From contig JAIQFL010000093.1 in the NCBI GenBank assembly GCA_020073365.1, forward strand, positions 1 to 34,409: a stretch of DNA of 34,409 nucleotides, given 5' to 3'. The translations under genes were made by a program, and so were the position numbers. Shown in pieces: positions 5,456-13,498 of this stretch (positions within the stretch are counted from its first letter, which is position 1; the number at the start of each line of letters is the position of its first letter). The stretch comes from Terriglobia bacterium (GTDB lineage: Bacteria; Acidobacteriota; Terriglobia; Bryobacterales; Bryobacteraceae). The notes under the pieces were generated by a model. That model was given only the letters and a program-made list of their open reading frames with translations. It was not told the DNA's origin and did not search any database.

Positions 5456-7864
5456 TTGAAAACCAGCGCTGGAGTCCTGGAATTCGAATCCCTGCGCAAG
5501 CTGTTGGGCCGCTATGTCTTAAGCCCCATGGGACGCCGCGAGCTGGAGAAGGTCCAGCCGCACACCGACCCCCGACGGCTGGCTGAAGATCTCGCCGAAG
5601 CCGGAGAGGGCATCGAATACCTGCGCCTGGCCACCCGTCCGCAGCCCGCCGCCCGGGGCGCCGCCATACGCATCGATTTCGGCGATCTGCCGGACACCGA
5701 GGCCGCCGTCCACAAGCTGCGCATCGAAGGCGCGGCCCTGGAGCCTAAGGAGATCTCCGACCTGTTCGCCCTGCTCGATCGTTCGGCCGACGCCAAATCC
5801 CTGCTCACTGCCGCCGCCGAACGGTTCCCCCGCCTTGGCCGCCGCGCCCAGACTATCGGCGATTTTCGCGCCCTGCTTAAGGACCTGGACGGCAAGATCC
5901 TGCCCGACGGCAGCGTGTCCGACCACGCCAGCGTCGCGCTTGCCCGCCTGCGCCGCGATATGGAACGCCAGAAAAAGGCCATCCAGGAATCCCTAGAGCG
6001 CTTTCTGCGCGCCCACCGCGAGGAAGGCGTCCTGCAAGAGGAGTTCGTCACCATCCGCAACGAGCGCTTCGTGGTGCCGGTGATCGCCGGGCAGCGCCGC
6101 AAGCTCGAGGGCGTCATCCACGGCGCCAGCTCCAGCGGCCACACCCTGTTCGTCGAGCCGCTCGAAACCATCGACCTGAACAACGAACTGGTCCGGCTGG
6201 CCGAAGAGGAAATGCGCGAAGTGCGCCGCATTCTGCTCGAAATCACCGACCGCCTGCGCGGGTATAGCGATTCCATCCGGCAGACGCTCGTCACCATGGC
6301 CGAGTTGGAGCTGATCTTCGCCAAGGCCCGCTTCGGCACGGAGTTCGATTGCGTCATCCCGCGTTTTGGCCAGCGCCTTCTGCTGCGCGACGCGCGCCAT
6401 CCGCTGCTGGCAGACGTGCTGCGCCGCCGCCGGAAATCCGCCGTGCCCATCAGCCTCGAGCTGACCAGCGAGCGCCGCACGCTGCTGATCAGCGGCCCCA
6501 ACACCGGCGGCAAGACCGTATCCCTCAAGACCGTCGGCCTCCTCAGCCTGATGGCGCAGGCGGCCCTGCCGGTGCCCGCGGCCGAAGCCGAATTCCCGCT
6601 CTTCGAGCAGGTGCTGGCCGATATCGGCGACTATCAGTCCATCCAGGAGAACCTCAGCACCTTCTCCGCACACGTCTCCAACATCCGCGAAATGGCGCTG
6701 GATGTGACGCCTCACTCGCTGGTGCTGCTCGACGAGCTGGGCGCCGCCACCGATCCCGAGGAGGGCGGCGCGCTGGGCGTGGCCATCGTCGAGCATTTCC
6801 GCTCGGCCGGCGCCTTCACCCTGGTTTCTACCCACCTGATGGCGCTTAAGATTTACGGGGCTTCCACCGAGGGCGTGGTGAACGGCTCCATGGGGTTCGA
6901 TGAACAGACCTTTGAGCCCACTTACCTTCTGCGCTTGGGGCTGCCTGGAAAATCCGCCGGTCTGGAGATCGCCACCCGGCTCGGCATGCCCGAGGACATC
7001 ATGTTGCGCGCGCGCCGGTCGATGAGCGACCGCGAACGCGACGTTACGCGGTTCCTGAGCGAATTGCACCGCCGCATCGAAGAGACTCAGGCGCTCCAGG
7101 AAACCCTGCGCGCCCGGCTGGTGGAGCTCGACCAGCGCGAAAAGGAGATCGCGCGCGACTGGGAAAAACGGGAAACCGCCAAGCTCAAGGAGCTGGAGCG
7201 GCGCACCGACCAGGCGCTGGCCCGTTTCGAGGAGCAGTCCCAGGAGGCCCTCGGCAAAATCGCGCAGGGCTCCGACCGCCGCAAAGCCGAGCAGGAAGCG
7301 CAGCGGCGCGTCTCCAAGGCCAAGCGTGAGTTGCGCGAAGACTTCCAGACCACCGTGCTTTCCACCCAGGACGATTCGCGCCAGGACCGCATCCAGCCCC
7401 TGCGCATCGAAGAGGGCGTCCGCGTGCGGCTCAAAGACGTGCGCGACCCGGCCCGCGTCCGGCGGAAGATCGGCAACGACCGCATTGAGGTGGAGGCCGG
7501 CTTCATGAAGATGCAGGTCTCCATCGACGATGTGATCGAGGTCCTGCCGGAGTCCAGCGCGCCCGCGGGCAGATTGCCGAAGGGTGTGAGCTACAAACCC
7601 GCGCCGGAGCTGGCCCCGGTGCACCAGGAGATCAACGTGATCGGCCAGCATGCCGAGGAAGCCCGCGACGCCGTGGATGAATTCCTCGACCGCGCTGTGA
7701 TGGCCACCGCCAGCCGCGTGCGGATCGTTCACGGTCATGGCATGGGGATTCTGAAGAAAACCATCGCCGACCTGCTGGCCCGCCACCCGCACGTTGCCAA
7801 GTTTTATCCCGCCCCGCAGCAGGAAGGCGGCGCCGGCGCAACCATCGTGGAATTGAAGGAGTAG
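5456..7864 (+). CDS. mutS2: Endonuclease MutS2
   Basis: The 802-residue protein has the MutS2 layout: N-terminal helical core domains, a MutS ATPase with Walker A ISGPNTGGKT (about residues 345-354) and Walker B LVLLDELGAATDPEEGG (about 422-438), a long charged coiled coil (about 520-640), and a C-terminal Smr domain. MutS2 acts on branched DNA and suppresses recombination; in some bacteria it also rescues collided ribosomes. In the Smr domain the HGxG motif is present as HGHGMG (759-764), but the usual LDLRG segment reads INVIGQ (726-731), so the nuclease motif is altered. The TTG start at 5456 gives a normal N-terminus and has no clear Shine-Dalgarno sequence. It is probably transcribed alone from the 5205 promoter. 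Confidence 0.93.
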   Translation: MKTSAGVLEFESLRKLLGRYVLSPMGRRELEKVQPHTDPRRLAEDLAEAGEGIEYLRLATRPQPAARGAAIRIDFGDLPDTEAAVHKLRIEGAALEPKEISDLFALLDRSADAKSLLTAAAERFPRLGRRAQTIGDFRALLKDLDGKILPDGSVSDHASVALARLRRDMERQKKAIQESLERFLRAHREEGVLQEEFVTIRNERFVVPVIAGQRRKLEGVIHGASSSGHTLFVEPLETIDLNNELVRLAEEEMREVRRILLEITDRLRGYSDSIRQTLVTMAELELIFAKARFGTEFDCVIPRFGQRLLLRDARHPLLADVLRRRRKSAVPISLELTSERRTLLISGPNTGGKTVSLKTVGLLSLMAQAALPVPAAEAEFPLFEQVLADIGDYQSIQENLSTFSAHVSNIREMALDVTPHSLVLLDELGAATDPEEGGALGVAIVEHFRSAGAFTLVSTHLMALKIYGASTEGVVNGSMGFDEQTFEPTYLLRLGLPGKSAGLEIATRLGMPEDIMLRARRSMSDRERDVTRFLSELHRRIEETQALQETLRARLVELDQREKEIARDWEKRETAKLKELERRTDQALARFEEQSQEALGKIAQGSDRRKAEQEAQRRVSKAKRELREDFQTTVLSTQDDSRQDRIQPLRIEEGVRVRLKDVRDPARVRRKIGNDRIEVEAGFMKMQVSIDDVIEVLPESSAPAGRLPKGVSYKPAPELAPVHQEINVIGQHAEEARDAVDEFLDRAVMATASRVRIVHGHGMGILKKTIADLLARHPHVAKFYPAPQQEGGAGATIVELKE

Positions 7865-7866
7865 GT

Positions 7867-7935
7867 TGTGACACGGGCATTCCTGCCTGTGTCGGTTTTT
7901 GTGCGGCCCACACAGGCAAGAATGCCCGTGTCACA
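7867..7935. repeat. 26-bp inverted repeat after mutS2 (second palindrome family)
   Basis: The arms at 7867-7892 and 7910-7935 (each containing CACGGGCATTC or its complement) match over 26 bases with one mismatch, around a 17-base loop. It starts just after the mutS2 TAG and could end its transcript. One arm recurs at 32174-32198 beside the DUF3500 gene, so it is a dispersed repeat and not just a local hairpin. Confidence 0.65.
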
Positions 7936-7986
7936 CACCGCCCACCCCGTCATTCGTATTCTGGCAGCAGGAGATAATGGACCCTG

Positions 7987-8050
7987 GTGGGACAGACGAT
8001 CGCCTTTTGTCGTCTGTCAGCCGGCTCTTAGCCGGACGTCTGCCCGCCAC
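7987..8050 (+). repeat. Palindromic element with a degenerate inverted partner
   Basis: A good 32-nt copy (7987-8018, starting GTGGGACAGACGATCG) is followed by a small CCGGCT-ctt-AGCCGG hairpin (8021-8035) and then by ACGTCTGCCCGCCAC (8036-8050), a decayed inverted version of the starting arm. The unit therefore resembles a shortened, older form of the 105-bp paired element at 32063. Confidence 0.6.
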
Positions 8051-8077
8051 AGAAGTACATGAACACAGCACGGAACC

Positions 8078-8283
8078 CTATTCGCCCGTGACCGCTCCGG
8101 CTCCGGCATGCGGAAGACCGGGTGCCTTCCGCTCCACATCCCGAGCACAACGGAACCCGATGTTGTGGTTCCTGTCGTCAGGTTCGTTCCTAAACCAATG
8201 CGCGCCGACGCGCGGAGGTTCGTCGAATGGTTGTTCCACGCCCCCCCCGAAGTTTAGATCGCACACCGCTCTCTATACTGCAC
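8078..8283 (-). pseudogene. Decayed C-terminal tail of an FGE-sulfatase / C-type-lectin-fold protein
   Basis: On the minus strand one frame reads LRGGAWNNHSTNLRASAR and a second continues RNEPDDRNHNIGFRCARD to a stop at 8078. Joined, they match the well-known end of formylglycine-generating-enzyme-like (SUMF1) domains: RGGxWNN, then an R/N-rich stretch, then NIGFRCAR. This tail is also typical of variable proteins of diversity-generating retroelements. The frame break between the two parts, and the absence of the rest of the domain upstream, mark it as a remnant. A run of eight G on this strand (8241-8248) precedes the RGGAW segment. No reverse transcriptase is in the window. Confidence 0.5.
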
Positions 8284-8350
8284 GACCTGGCATTTGCCGA
8301 AGCCTGAGGTCGGCCGCACAGGCTGGTGAATGAGGGAAAGGGGGCGGCGG

Positions 8351-8539
8351 TTAGTCGAGATCAAGTTCTTTCTTGGCCTGTTCCCACGGAATACCGGGGC
8401 GGCCCTGAGCGGCATGTTCGGCGGCGAGGAGATCGCGCAGATCTTCGAGGTCTTCGACTCTCTCGCGAAGACGCGAAACCTCGGAAGCAAGTTCACGCAA
8501 TGTCGGCTCGTGGGGTTCCTGCAGCGCGTTGTTACCCAT
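8351..8539 (-). CDS. Antitoxin of a RelE/ParE-type toxin-antitoxin pair
   Basis: This 62-residue acidic protein is mostly one helix rich in E, R and L (SEVSRLRERVEDLEDLRDLL), followed by a short C-terminal segment IPWEQAKKELDLD. The same arrangement is familiar from small antitoxins paired with RelE-like toxins. It starts with an ATG inside the toxin stop region (ATGGGTAA, an 8-base overlap), so the two are translationally coupled. Its role rests mainly on this position. The long helix probably covers or dimerises on the toxin. No separate DNA-binding motif is visible. Confidence 0.7.
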   Translation of the reverse strand: MGNNALQEPHEPTLRELASEVSRLRERVEDLEDLRDLLAAEHAAQGRPGIPWEQAKKELDLD

Positions 8540-8780
8540 AGGCTTCCTTCCTCTGTTTCACAGCATACACGTGAATGATCTTGCCGTCCAATCGAAACAG
8601 AACCCGGTGATTGCCGACTCGAAGCCGGTAGCGGCGTTCCTCTCCTTCCAGCTTCTTGACATCTCCTTGGAAGGAATCCTGGAGCATCTCCAGACGGTAG
8701 CCGATGTTGCGGCGGACTTCCTTCGGCAGAGCACGCAACTGCTCCAGGGCAGCGTCATCAATGATGAACTCGTAAATCAC
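8532..8780 (-). CDS. RelE/ParE-family toxin
   Basis: The 82-residue product has the RelE/ParE layout: an N-terminal strand MIYEFIIDDAALEQL, a helix with LPKEVRRNIGYRLEML, then the beta-sheet core LEGEERRYRLRVGNHRVLFRLDGKIIHVYAVKQRKEAY. The R-Y-R-L-R-V-G-N-H-R-V segment is the family hallmark. RelE-type members cut ribosome-bound mRNA and ParE-type members inhibit gyrase; the sequence does not decide between them. The start is GTG at 8780 with a weak ribosome binding site. The toxin comes first in the operon, the reverse of the common order. The pair sits in an accessory patch between mutS2 and the RND operon. Confidence 0.82.
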   Translation of the reverse strand: MIYEFIIDDAALEQLRALPKEVRRNIGYRLEMLQDSFQGDVKKLEGEERRYRLRVGNHRVLFRLDGKIIHVYAVKQRKEAYG

Positions 8781-8998
8781 GATCTATTTGACTCTACACG
8801 GCCCTCTTCGCGGCAGGCAAGCGCGAGAAGTCACGCCCGCCCGTGAGCCGATGCAGCCGACCCCGGCTAGGCGTCGGCTTTGGCGGTTTTCTTCACTTTC
8901 TTGCGAGCCACTCCGGGGGCGCTGTTCGCCCGACCAAGAGGTCCGTCGGCCCCGTAGCACGATGTCCCTCCACACACCCGCCAACTCCTGTGCCACCA

Positions 8999-9004
8999 TA
9001 TAAA
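8999..9004 (+). promoter_or_regulatory. Candidate -10 box (TATAAA) close to the RND start
   Basis: TATAAA lies 11 bases before the ATG at 9016, in an AT-rich patch unusual for this window. No Shine-Dalgarno sequence is seen before the ATG. Transcription from here would give a very short leader. No clear -35 box is visible, so confidence is low. Confidence 0.3.
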
Positions 9005-9015
9005 TAAGCCAACAC

Positions 9016-12000
9016 ATGTGGATCGTCCAACTCGCGCTGCGCCGGCCGTATACGTTCGTCATCATGGCGATGCTCATCGTCATCATGGGCGGCCTGGCGA
9101 TCTTCCGCATGCCGACTGACATCTTCCCGGAAATCGATATCCCCGTGGTCAGCGTCATCTGGACCTACTCCGGCGTCTCGCCCGAGGAGATGGCCGACGT
9201 CGTCACCGTCCGGTGTGAACGCGCTTTCACCACCATGGTGAACGATATCGAGCACATGGAATCGCAATCGCTGCCGGGACTCGCCGTCATCAAGGTCTTT
9301 TTTCACCCCAAGGCGCGGGTTGACGCGGCGGTGGCCCAGTTGGCGGCGGCCTCGCAATCCGTGCTCAAATCGATGCCCACCGGCATCACTCCTCCGAATG
9401 TCATCCGCTTCAACGCCTCCAGCGTCCCCATCCTGCAACTGGGCATTTCGAGCGACTCGCTGCCCGAACAGCAGCTCTACGACTTGGGCTACAACTTCAT
9501 CCGCACCCAGATGGCCAACGTGCAAGGCGCCAGTTTCCCCCTGCCCTACGGCGGCCGGCCGCGCCAGATTTCGGTGGACCTGAATCCGCAGGCGCTGTAC
9601 GCCCAGGGCCTCTCCGCCGGCGACGTCGCCAATGCCATCAACGCGCAGAGCCTGATCCTTCCGTCGGGAACGGTCAAGATCGGCGCCCAGGAGTACACCG
9701 TCAGACTCAACAGCGCCCCGGACCTGGCCGTGGCGTTCAACCGCCTGCCCATTCGCCAGACCAACGGGACTACCGTTTATATCAGCGATGTCGCGCACGT
9801 CCGCGATGGCTACGCGGTGCAGACCAACATGGTGCGGCACAATGGCGCGCGGGGCGCCCTGCTCACCGTGCTCAAGAACGGCGGTTCTTCCACCCTCGAT
9901 ATCGTGGCGCAGATCAAGAAGATGTTGCCGCGCATCCGTTCCACACTGCCTCCTTCGCTCAATCTGCGGCTGATGTTCGACCAATCGCTGTTTGTCCGGG
10001 CAGCTATAGCCGGCGTGATGCGCGAAGCCACCATCGCGGCGGTGCTCACGGGGCTGATGATTCTCCTGTTCCTGGGCAGTTGGCGCAGCACCATTATCGT
10101 GTGCATCTCGATTCCCCTCTCCATCCTGACCTCGCTGGCCATCCTCAACCTGATGGGCGAGACCATCAACGTGATGACGCTCGGCGGCCTGGCCCTGGCG
10201 GTCGGCATCCTGGTGGACGATGCCACGGTCGAGATCGAGAACATCCACCGCAATTTCGGCCTGGGCAAACCCATTCTGCGCGCCATCCTGGAGGGCGCCA
10301 TGCAGATCGCCACCCCGGCATTCGTCTCCACGCTCTGCATCTGCATCGTGTTCGTGCCGGTGATCTTCCTGACTGGCGCCGCGCGCTACCTCTTCACCCC
10401 GCTGGCCCTGGCTGTGGTGCTGGCCATGATGGCGTCGTATCTGCTGTCGCGCACGCTAGTCCCCACCATGGTGCGTTACCTGCTGGCCGGCGAAGCCGAG
10501 CGATACCACGGCGACGCTGGCGTCATGGAAGACTCGGGGCACGGATTCTTCGCGGCTATCCACTACCGTTTTCAAGAGCGCTTTGAAGCCATGCGCGATG
10601 GATATCGCAATCTTCTGGCCTCCGCGCTGGTGCACCGCAAGCTGGTTGCCGTGAGCTTCTTCGTGATTTGCGCCTCGTGCCTCGTGCTGGGGCCGTTCCT
10701 CGGCGAGGATTTTTTCCCGCAGGTGGATGCCGGCCAGATCCGCCTCCACGTTCGCGCGCCCGCGGGAACCCGCATCGAAGAGACCGAGCATTACTTTGCC
10801 CAGGTGGAAAACACCCTTCACCAGGTGATTCCTTCGGATGAGCTGACCGACATCGTGGATAACATCGGCCTTCCTTACTCCGGGGTGAATCTGGCCATGA
10901 GTGACACCGCTACCATCGGCCCGTTCGATGGCGAGATCCTGGTCTCCCTCCGTCCCGGCGACCATGCCCCCACGGCCGGCTACATCCGCGACCTGCGCAT
11001 CCGGCTCAACCACGATTTCCCCGGCCTGACCTTCTTCTTCCAGCCCGCCGACATCGTCGGCCAGATTCTGAATTTCGGTCTGCCCGCGCCCATCGATGTG
11101 CAGGTGGTGGGGCCGCTCGCCAACGCCAAGGCGAACTATGCGCTGGCGCGGCAGATCGAGCACCGTCTGGCGCGCATCCCTGGCGCCACCGACGTCCATA
11201 TCCACCAGGTGGTGGACGTGCCGGAGTTCCTGTTCGAGGTGGACCGCACCCGCGCCGGCCAGTTGGGCCTGACCCAGAGGGACGTCGCCAACAGCCTGCT
11301 GATTTCGCTCGCCTCCAGCACCCAGATCGCGCCCAACTACTGGATTGACCCGCACAACAGCGTGGACTACCCGGTCTCCGTCCAGACGCCGCAGTACCGC
11401 GTGGACTCCACCTCCGAGCTGCTGCGCACCCCCATTCACGCCGGCGCCCGGCCCGCATCGCAGTTGCTGGCCAACGTGGGGCTGTTGGGGCGCGATACCA
11501 CCGCGTCGGTGGTCAACCACTACAACGTGCAGCCGCTCTACGACGTGTACGCCAACGTGCAGGACCGCGACCTGGGCGCGGTATCCAGAGACGTGGACCG
11601 CGTGCTGGCCGAGTACGCTTCCAGGATCCCCCAGGGCAGCTTCATCGAGACTCGCGGACAGGTGGCCACCATGCGCAGCTCGTTCGTCGGGCTCGGGGTG
11701 GGTCTGGTTTTTGCGATTGTGCTGGTGTATTTCGTGATGGTGGTGAATTTCCAGTCGTGGCTCGATCCCTTCATTATTCTGATGGCGCTGCCGGGGGCGC
11801 TGTCCGGCATCGTCCTGATGCTCTACGTTACTCAGACCACCCTGAATGTCCCGTCGCTGATGGGTGCGATCATGAGCATTGGAGTGGCTACGGCCAACAG
11901 TATCCTGCTGGTGAACTTCGCCAACGACCTGCGCGAGACCGGGTCGGACGCGGTTTCCGCAGCGCTCGAGGCCGGGTTCACGCGGCTGCGCCCGGTGGTG

Positions 12001-12207
12001 ATGACCGCGCTGGCGATGATCGTGGGCATGCTTCCCATGGCCCTGGGCTTCGGCGAGGGCGGAGAACAGAACGCACCGCTGGGCCGCGCGGTGATCGGCG
12101 GGCTGCTGCTGGCAACTGTTGCTACATTATTCTTTGTACCCGTGGTGTATAGTGTGCTTCGGCGCAGCGCGCCGCGCTACCTGAGGCATTCGGAGATCGG
12201 CGTATGA
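9016..12207 (+). CDS. RND-family efflux transporter permease (AcrB/CzcA-like)
   Basis: The 1063-residue protein has the RND architecture: TM1 near residues 10-28 (MRxPxDIFPEIDIP follows), a large periplasmic domain, TM2-6, a second periplasmic domain and TM8-12. The TM4 proton-relay acidic pair is present as GILVDDATVEIENIHRN (Asp401, Asp402). The TM10 segment reads GVATANSILLVNFANDL; where AcrB has the essential lysine (Lys940) it has Ala960. It starts the operon; the next gene, a membrane fusion protein, overlaps it by 4 bases, so together they form an inner-membrane pump plus adaptor. No outer-membrane channel gene is in the cluster. Substrate class (drugs, metals or lipids) cannot be read from sequence. 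Confidence 0.93.
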   Translation: MWIVQLALRRPYTFVIMAMLIVIMGGLAIFRMPTDIFPEIDIPVVSVIWTYSGVSPEEMADVVTVRCERAFTTMVNDIEHMESQSLPGLAVIKVFFHPKARVDAAVAQLAAASQSVLKSMPTGITPPNVIRFNASSVPILQLGISSDSLPEQQLYDLGYNFIRTQMANVQGASFPLPYGGRPRQISVDLNPQALYAQGLSAGDVANAINAQSLILPSGTVKIGAQEYTVRLNSAPDLAVAFNRLPIRQTNGTTVYISDVAHVRDGYAVQTNMVRHNGARGALLTVLKNGGSSTLDIVAQIKKMLPRIRSTLPPSLNLRLMFDQSLFVRAAIAGVMREATIAAVLTGLMILLFLGSWRSTIIVCISIPLSILTSLAILNLMGETINVMTLGGLALAVGILVDDATVEIENIHRNFGLGKPILRAILEGAMQIATPAFVSTLCICIVFVPVIFLTGAARYLFTPLALAVVLAMMASYLLSRTLVPTMVRYLLAGEAERYHGDAGVMEDSGHGFFAAIHYRFQERFEAMRDGYRNLLASALVHRKLVAVSFFVICASCLVLGPFLGEDFFPQVDAGQIRLHVRAPAGTRIEETEHYFAQVENTLHQVIPSDELTDIVDNIGLPYSGVNLAMSDTATIGPFDGEILVSLRPGDHAPTAGYIRDLRIRLNHDFPGLTFFFQPADIVGQILNFGLPAPIDVQVVGPLANAKANYALARQIEHRLARIPGATDVHIHQVVDVPEFLFEVDRTRAGQLGLTQRDVANSLLISLASSTQIAPNYWIDPHNSVDYPVSVQTPQYRVDSTSELLRTPIHAGARPASQLLANVGLLGRDTTASVVNHYNVQPLYDVYANVQDRDLGAVSRDVDRVLAEYASRIPQGSFIETRGQVATMRSSFVGLGVGLVFAIVLVYFVMVVNFQSWLDPFIILMALPGALSGIVLMLYVTQTTLNVPSLMGAIMSIGVATANSILLVNFANDLRETGSDAVSAALEAGFTRLRPVVMTALAMIVGMLPMALGFGEGGEQNAPLGRAVIGGLLLATVATLFFVPVVYSVLRRSAPRYLRHSEIGV

Positions 12208-13466
12208 TAGCCCAGGAAACCGGCGCCAAATCGAACCAGCGTGCCAAGCCGGGGCGTGGCCCTCTGGTGGCGTTCTTCCTGGTGCTGGCGTGCCTGGTGG
12301 CGGCGGGAATTGTGGGCGGCCTTCTGCCGCGCCTCTCCCGCCAGAAGGGGCTCCTTGCGGCATCCCAGGAAGTGGCCGAACGGAAGCCCGTGGTGATCGT
12401 TTCTCCTGCGCACTTCGCCGCATCCAGGGACACCATCGATCTTCCCGGCGACCTGCAGGCCGTCATCGAATCGCCCATCTTCGCCCGCGCCGATGGCTAT
12501 CTCAAGACCCGCTTCGCGGAAATGGGCGACCACGTGAAAGCCGGACAGCCGATGGCCGAGCTCGAAACTCCGGAGCTCGATCAGCAAATCAGCCAGGCGC
12601 GCGCCACGCTGGCGCAGACAGAATCTGCGCTGAAGGAATTACAGGCGGATCTGGCCTTGGCCCGCGCCAACCTCGGTCTCTCCAAGGTGACCAGGGACCG
12701 CTGGCAGAGCCTGGTGCAAAAGGGCGTCTTCTCGCGCCAGGAAGGCGATGAGAAGCAGGCGGATCTGGCGGTGAAAGAAGCGCAGGTAGCCAAGGCCGAG
12801 GCCACCCTGGGCACCGCCCAGGACACCATCCACGCCAGTCAGGCGAACCTCGCGCGCTTCGAGCAGATGAAGGCCTTCGCGCGCGTCACCGCCCCGTTCG
12901 ATGGGGTGGTCACGGCGCGCAATGTCGACGTGGGCGTGCTCATCAACTCGGGCAACGGCGGCGCAGCCAAGGAGATGTTTCGGGTGGCGCAGATTCAGCC
13001 CCTGCGCATTTTCGTGAATGTTCCCCAGACGTACGTGGCGGAGATCCACGCCGGTCAGCAGGCTGAGCTACGCGTCCAGGAGCGGCCGGGGAAGGTGTTC
13101 CCGGCGCGCGTCAGCGAGATTTCCACCTCGCTTGACGCCACGTCGCGCGCCATGCTGGCGATTCTGGTGACGCCCAATCCGGATGCCACGCTCTACCCCG
13201 GAATGTATGCGCAGGTGCGGTTCTCGGCTCCCAACGCCAAACCCGTTCTGCGGATTCCGGGCGATGCGGTGGTGCTGGGGACGGCCGGTCCGCATGTGGC
13301 CACTGTCGGCTCCGACCATATCGTGCACTTCAAGAACATCGGGATCGGTCTGGACCTCGGCTCGGAAGTGGAAGTGACATCCGGCCTGTCGGTGGGCGAC
13401 CTGGTGATTTCGAATCCGACAGACGCCGTGCAGGAGAACGCCGTAGTCGAAGTGAGGAACCGGTAA
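12204..13466 (+). CDS. RND membrane fusion protein (periplasmic adaptor)
   Basis: The 420-residue protein has one N-terminal membrane anchor (about residues 17-38, LVAFFLVLACLVAAGIVGG), then the adaptor layout: a beta-barrel/lipoyl half (about 70-110, ESPIFARADGYLKTRFAEMGDHVKAGQPMAEL), a helical hairpin of about 100 residues (QISQARATLAQTESALKELQ onward), the second lipoyl half (ARVTAPFDGVVTARNVDVGVLI) and a C-terminal beta-barrel. It would link the RND pump to an outer-membrane channel. The ATG overlaps the pump stop (ATGA), indicating translational coupling. Its stop directly abuts the next frame at 13467. Confidence 0.93.
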   Translation: MIAQETGAKSNQRAKPGRGPLVAFFLVLACLVAAGIVGGLLPRLSRQKGLLAASQEVAERKPVVIVSPAHFAASRDTIDLPGDLQAVIESPIFARADGYLKTRFAEMGDHVKAGQPMAELETPELDQQISQARATLAQTESALKELQADLALARANLGLSKVTRDRWQSLVQKGVFSRQEGDEKQADLAVKEAQVAKAEATLGTAQDTIHASQANLARFEQMKAFARVTAPFDGVVTARNVDVGVLINSGNGGAAKEMFRVAQIQPLRIFVNVPQTYVAEIHAGQQAELRVQERPGKVFPARVSEISTSLDATSRAMLAILVTPNPDATLYPGMYAQVRFSAPNAKPVLRIPGDAVVLGTAGPHVATVGSDHIVHFKNIGIGLDLGSEVEVTSGLSVGDLVISNPTDAVQENAVVEVRNR

Positions 13467-13498
13467 GTGGGACAGACGATCGTCTTTCGTCGTCTGTC
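13467..13498 (+). repeat. 32-nt palindromic element at the start of the TPR gene
   Basis: The copy starts GTGGGACAGACGATCG and ends CGTCGTCTGTC. It lies immediately after the stop codon of the fusion protein gene. Its first GTG is in frame with the TPR gene, so it supplies the longest possible start. Confidence 0.8.

Noticed and set aside
5993..7792. A 599-codon minus-strand frame opposite mutS2
   Set aside because: Antisense to a well-supported gene; low-complexity His/Gly/Ala-rich composition and no start context.
8867..8990. A minus-strand frame ending in ARKKVKKTAKADA (stop at 8867-8869)
   Set aside because: The Lys-rich tail looks like a real gene end, but there is no start or domain upstream. 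It is only a possible remnant, so it is not listed as a gene.
8893..10248. A 451-codon minus-strand frame over the start of the RND gene
   Set aside because: Antisense shadow of the RND gene, rich in D, H and R, with no recognisable domain.
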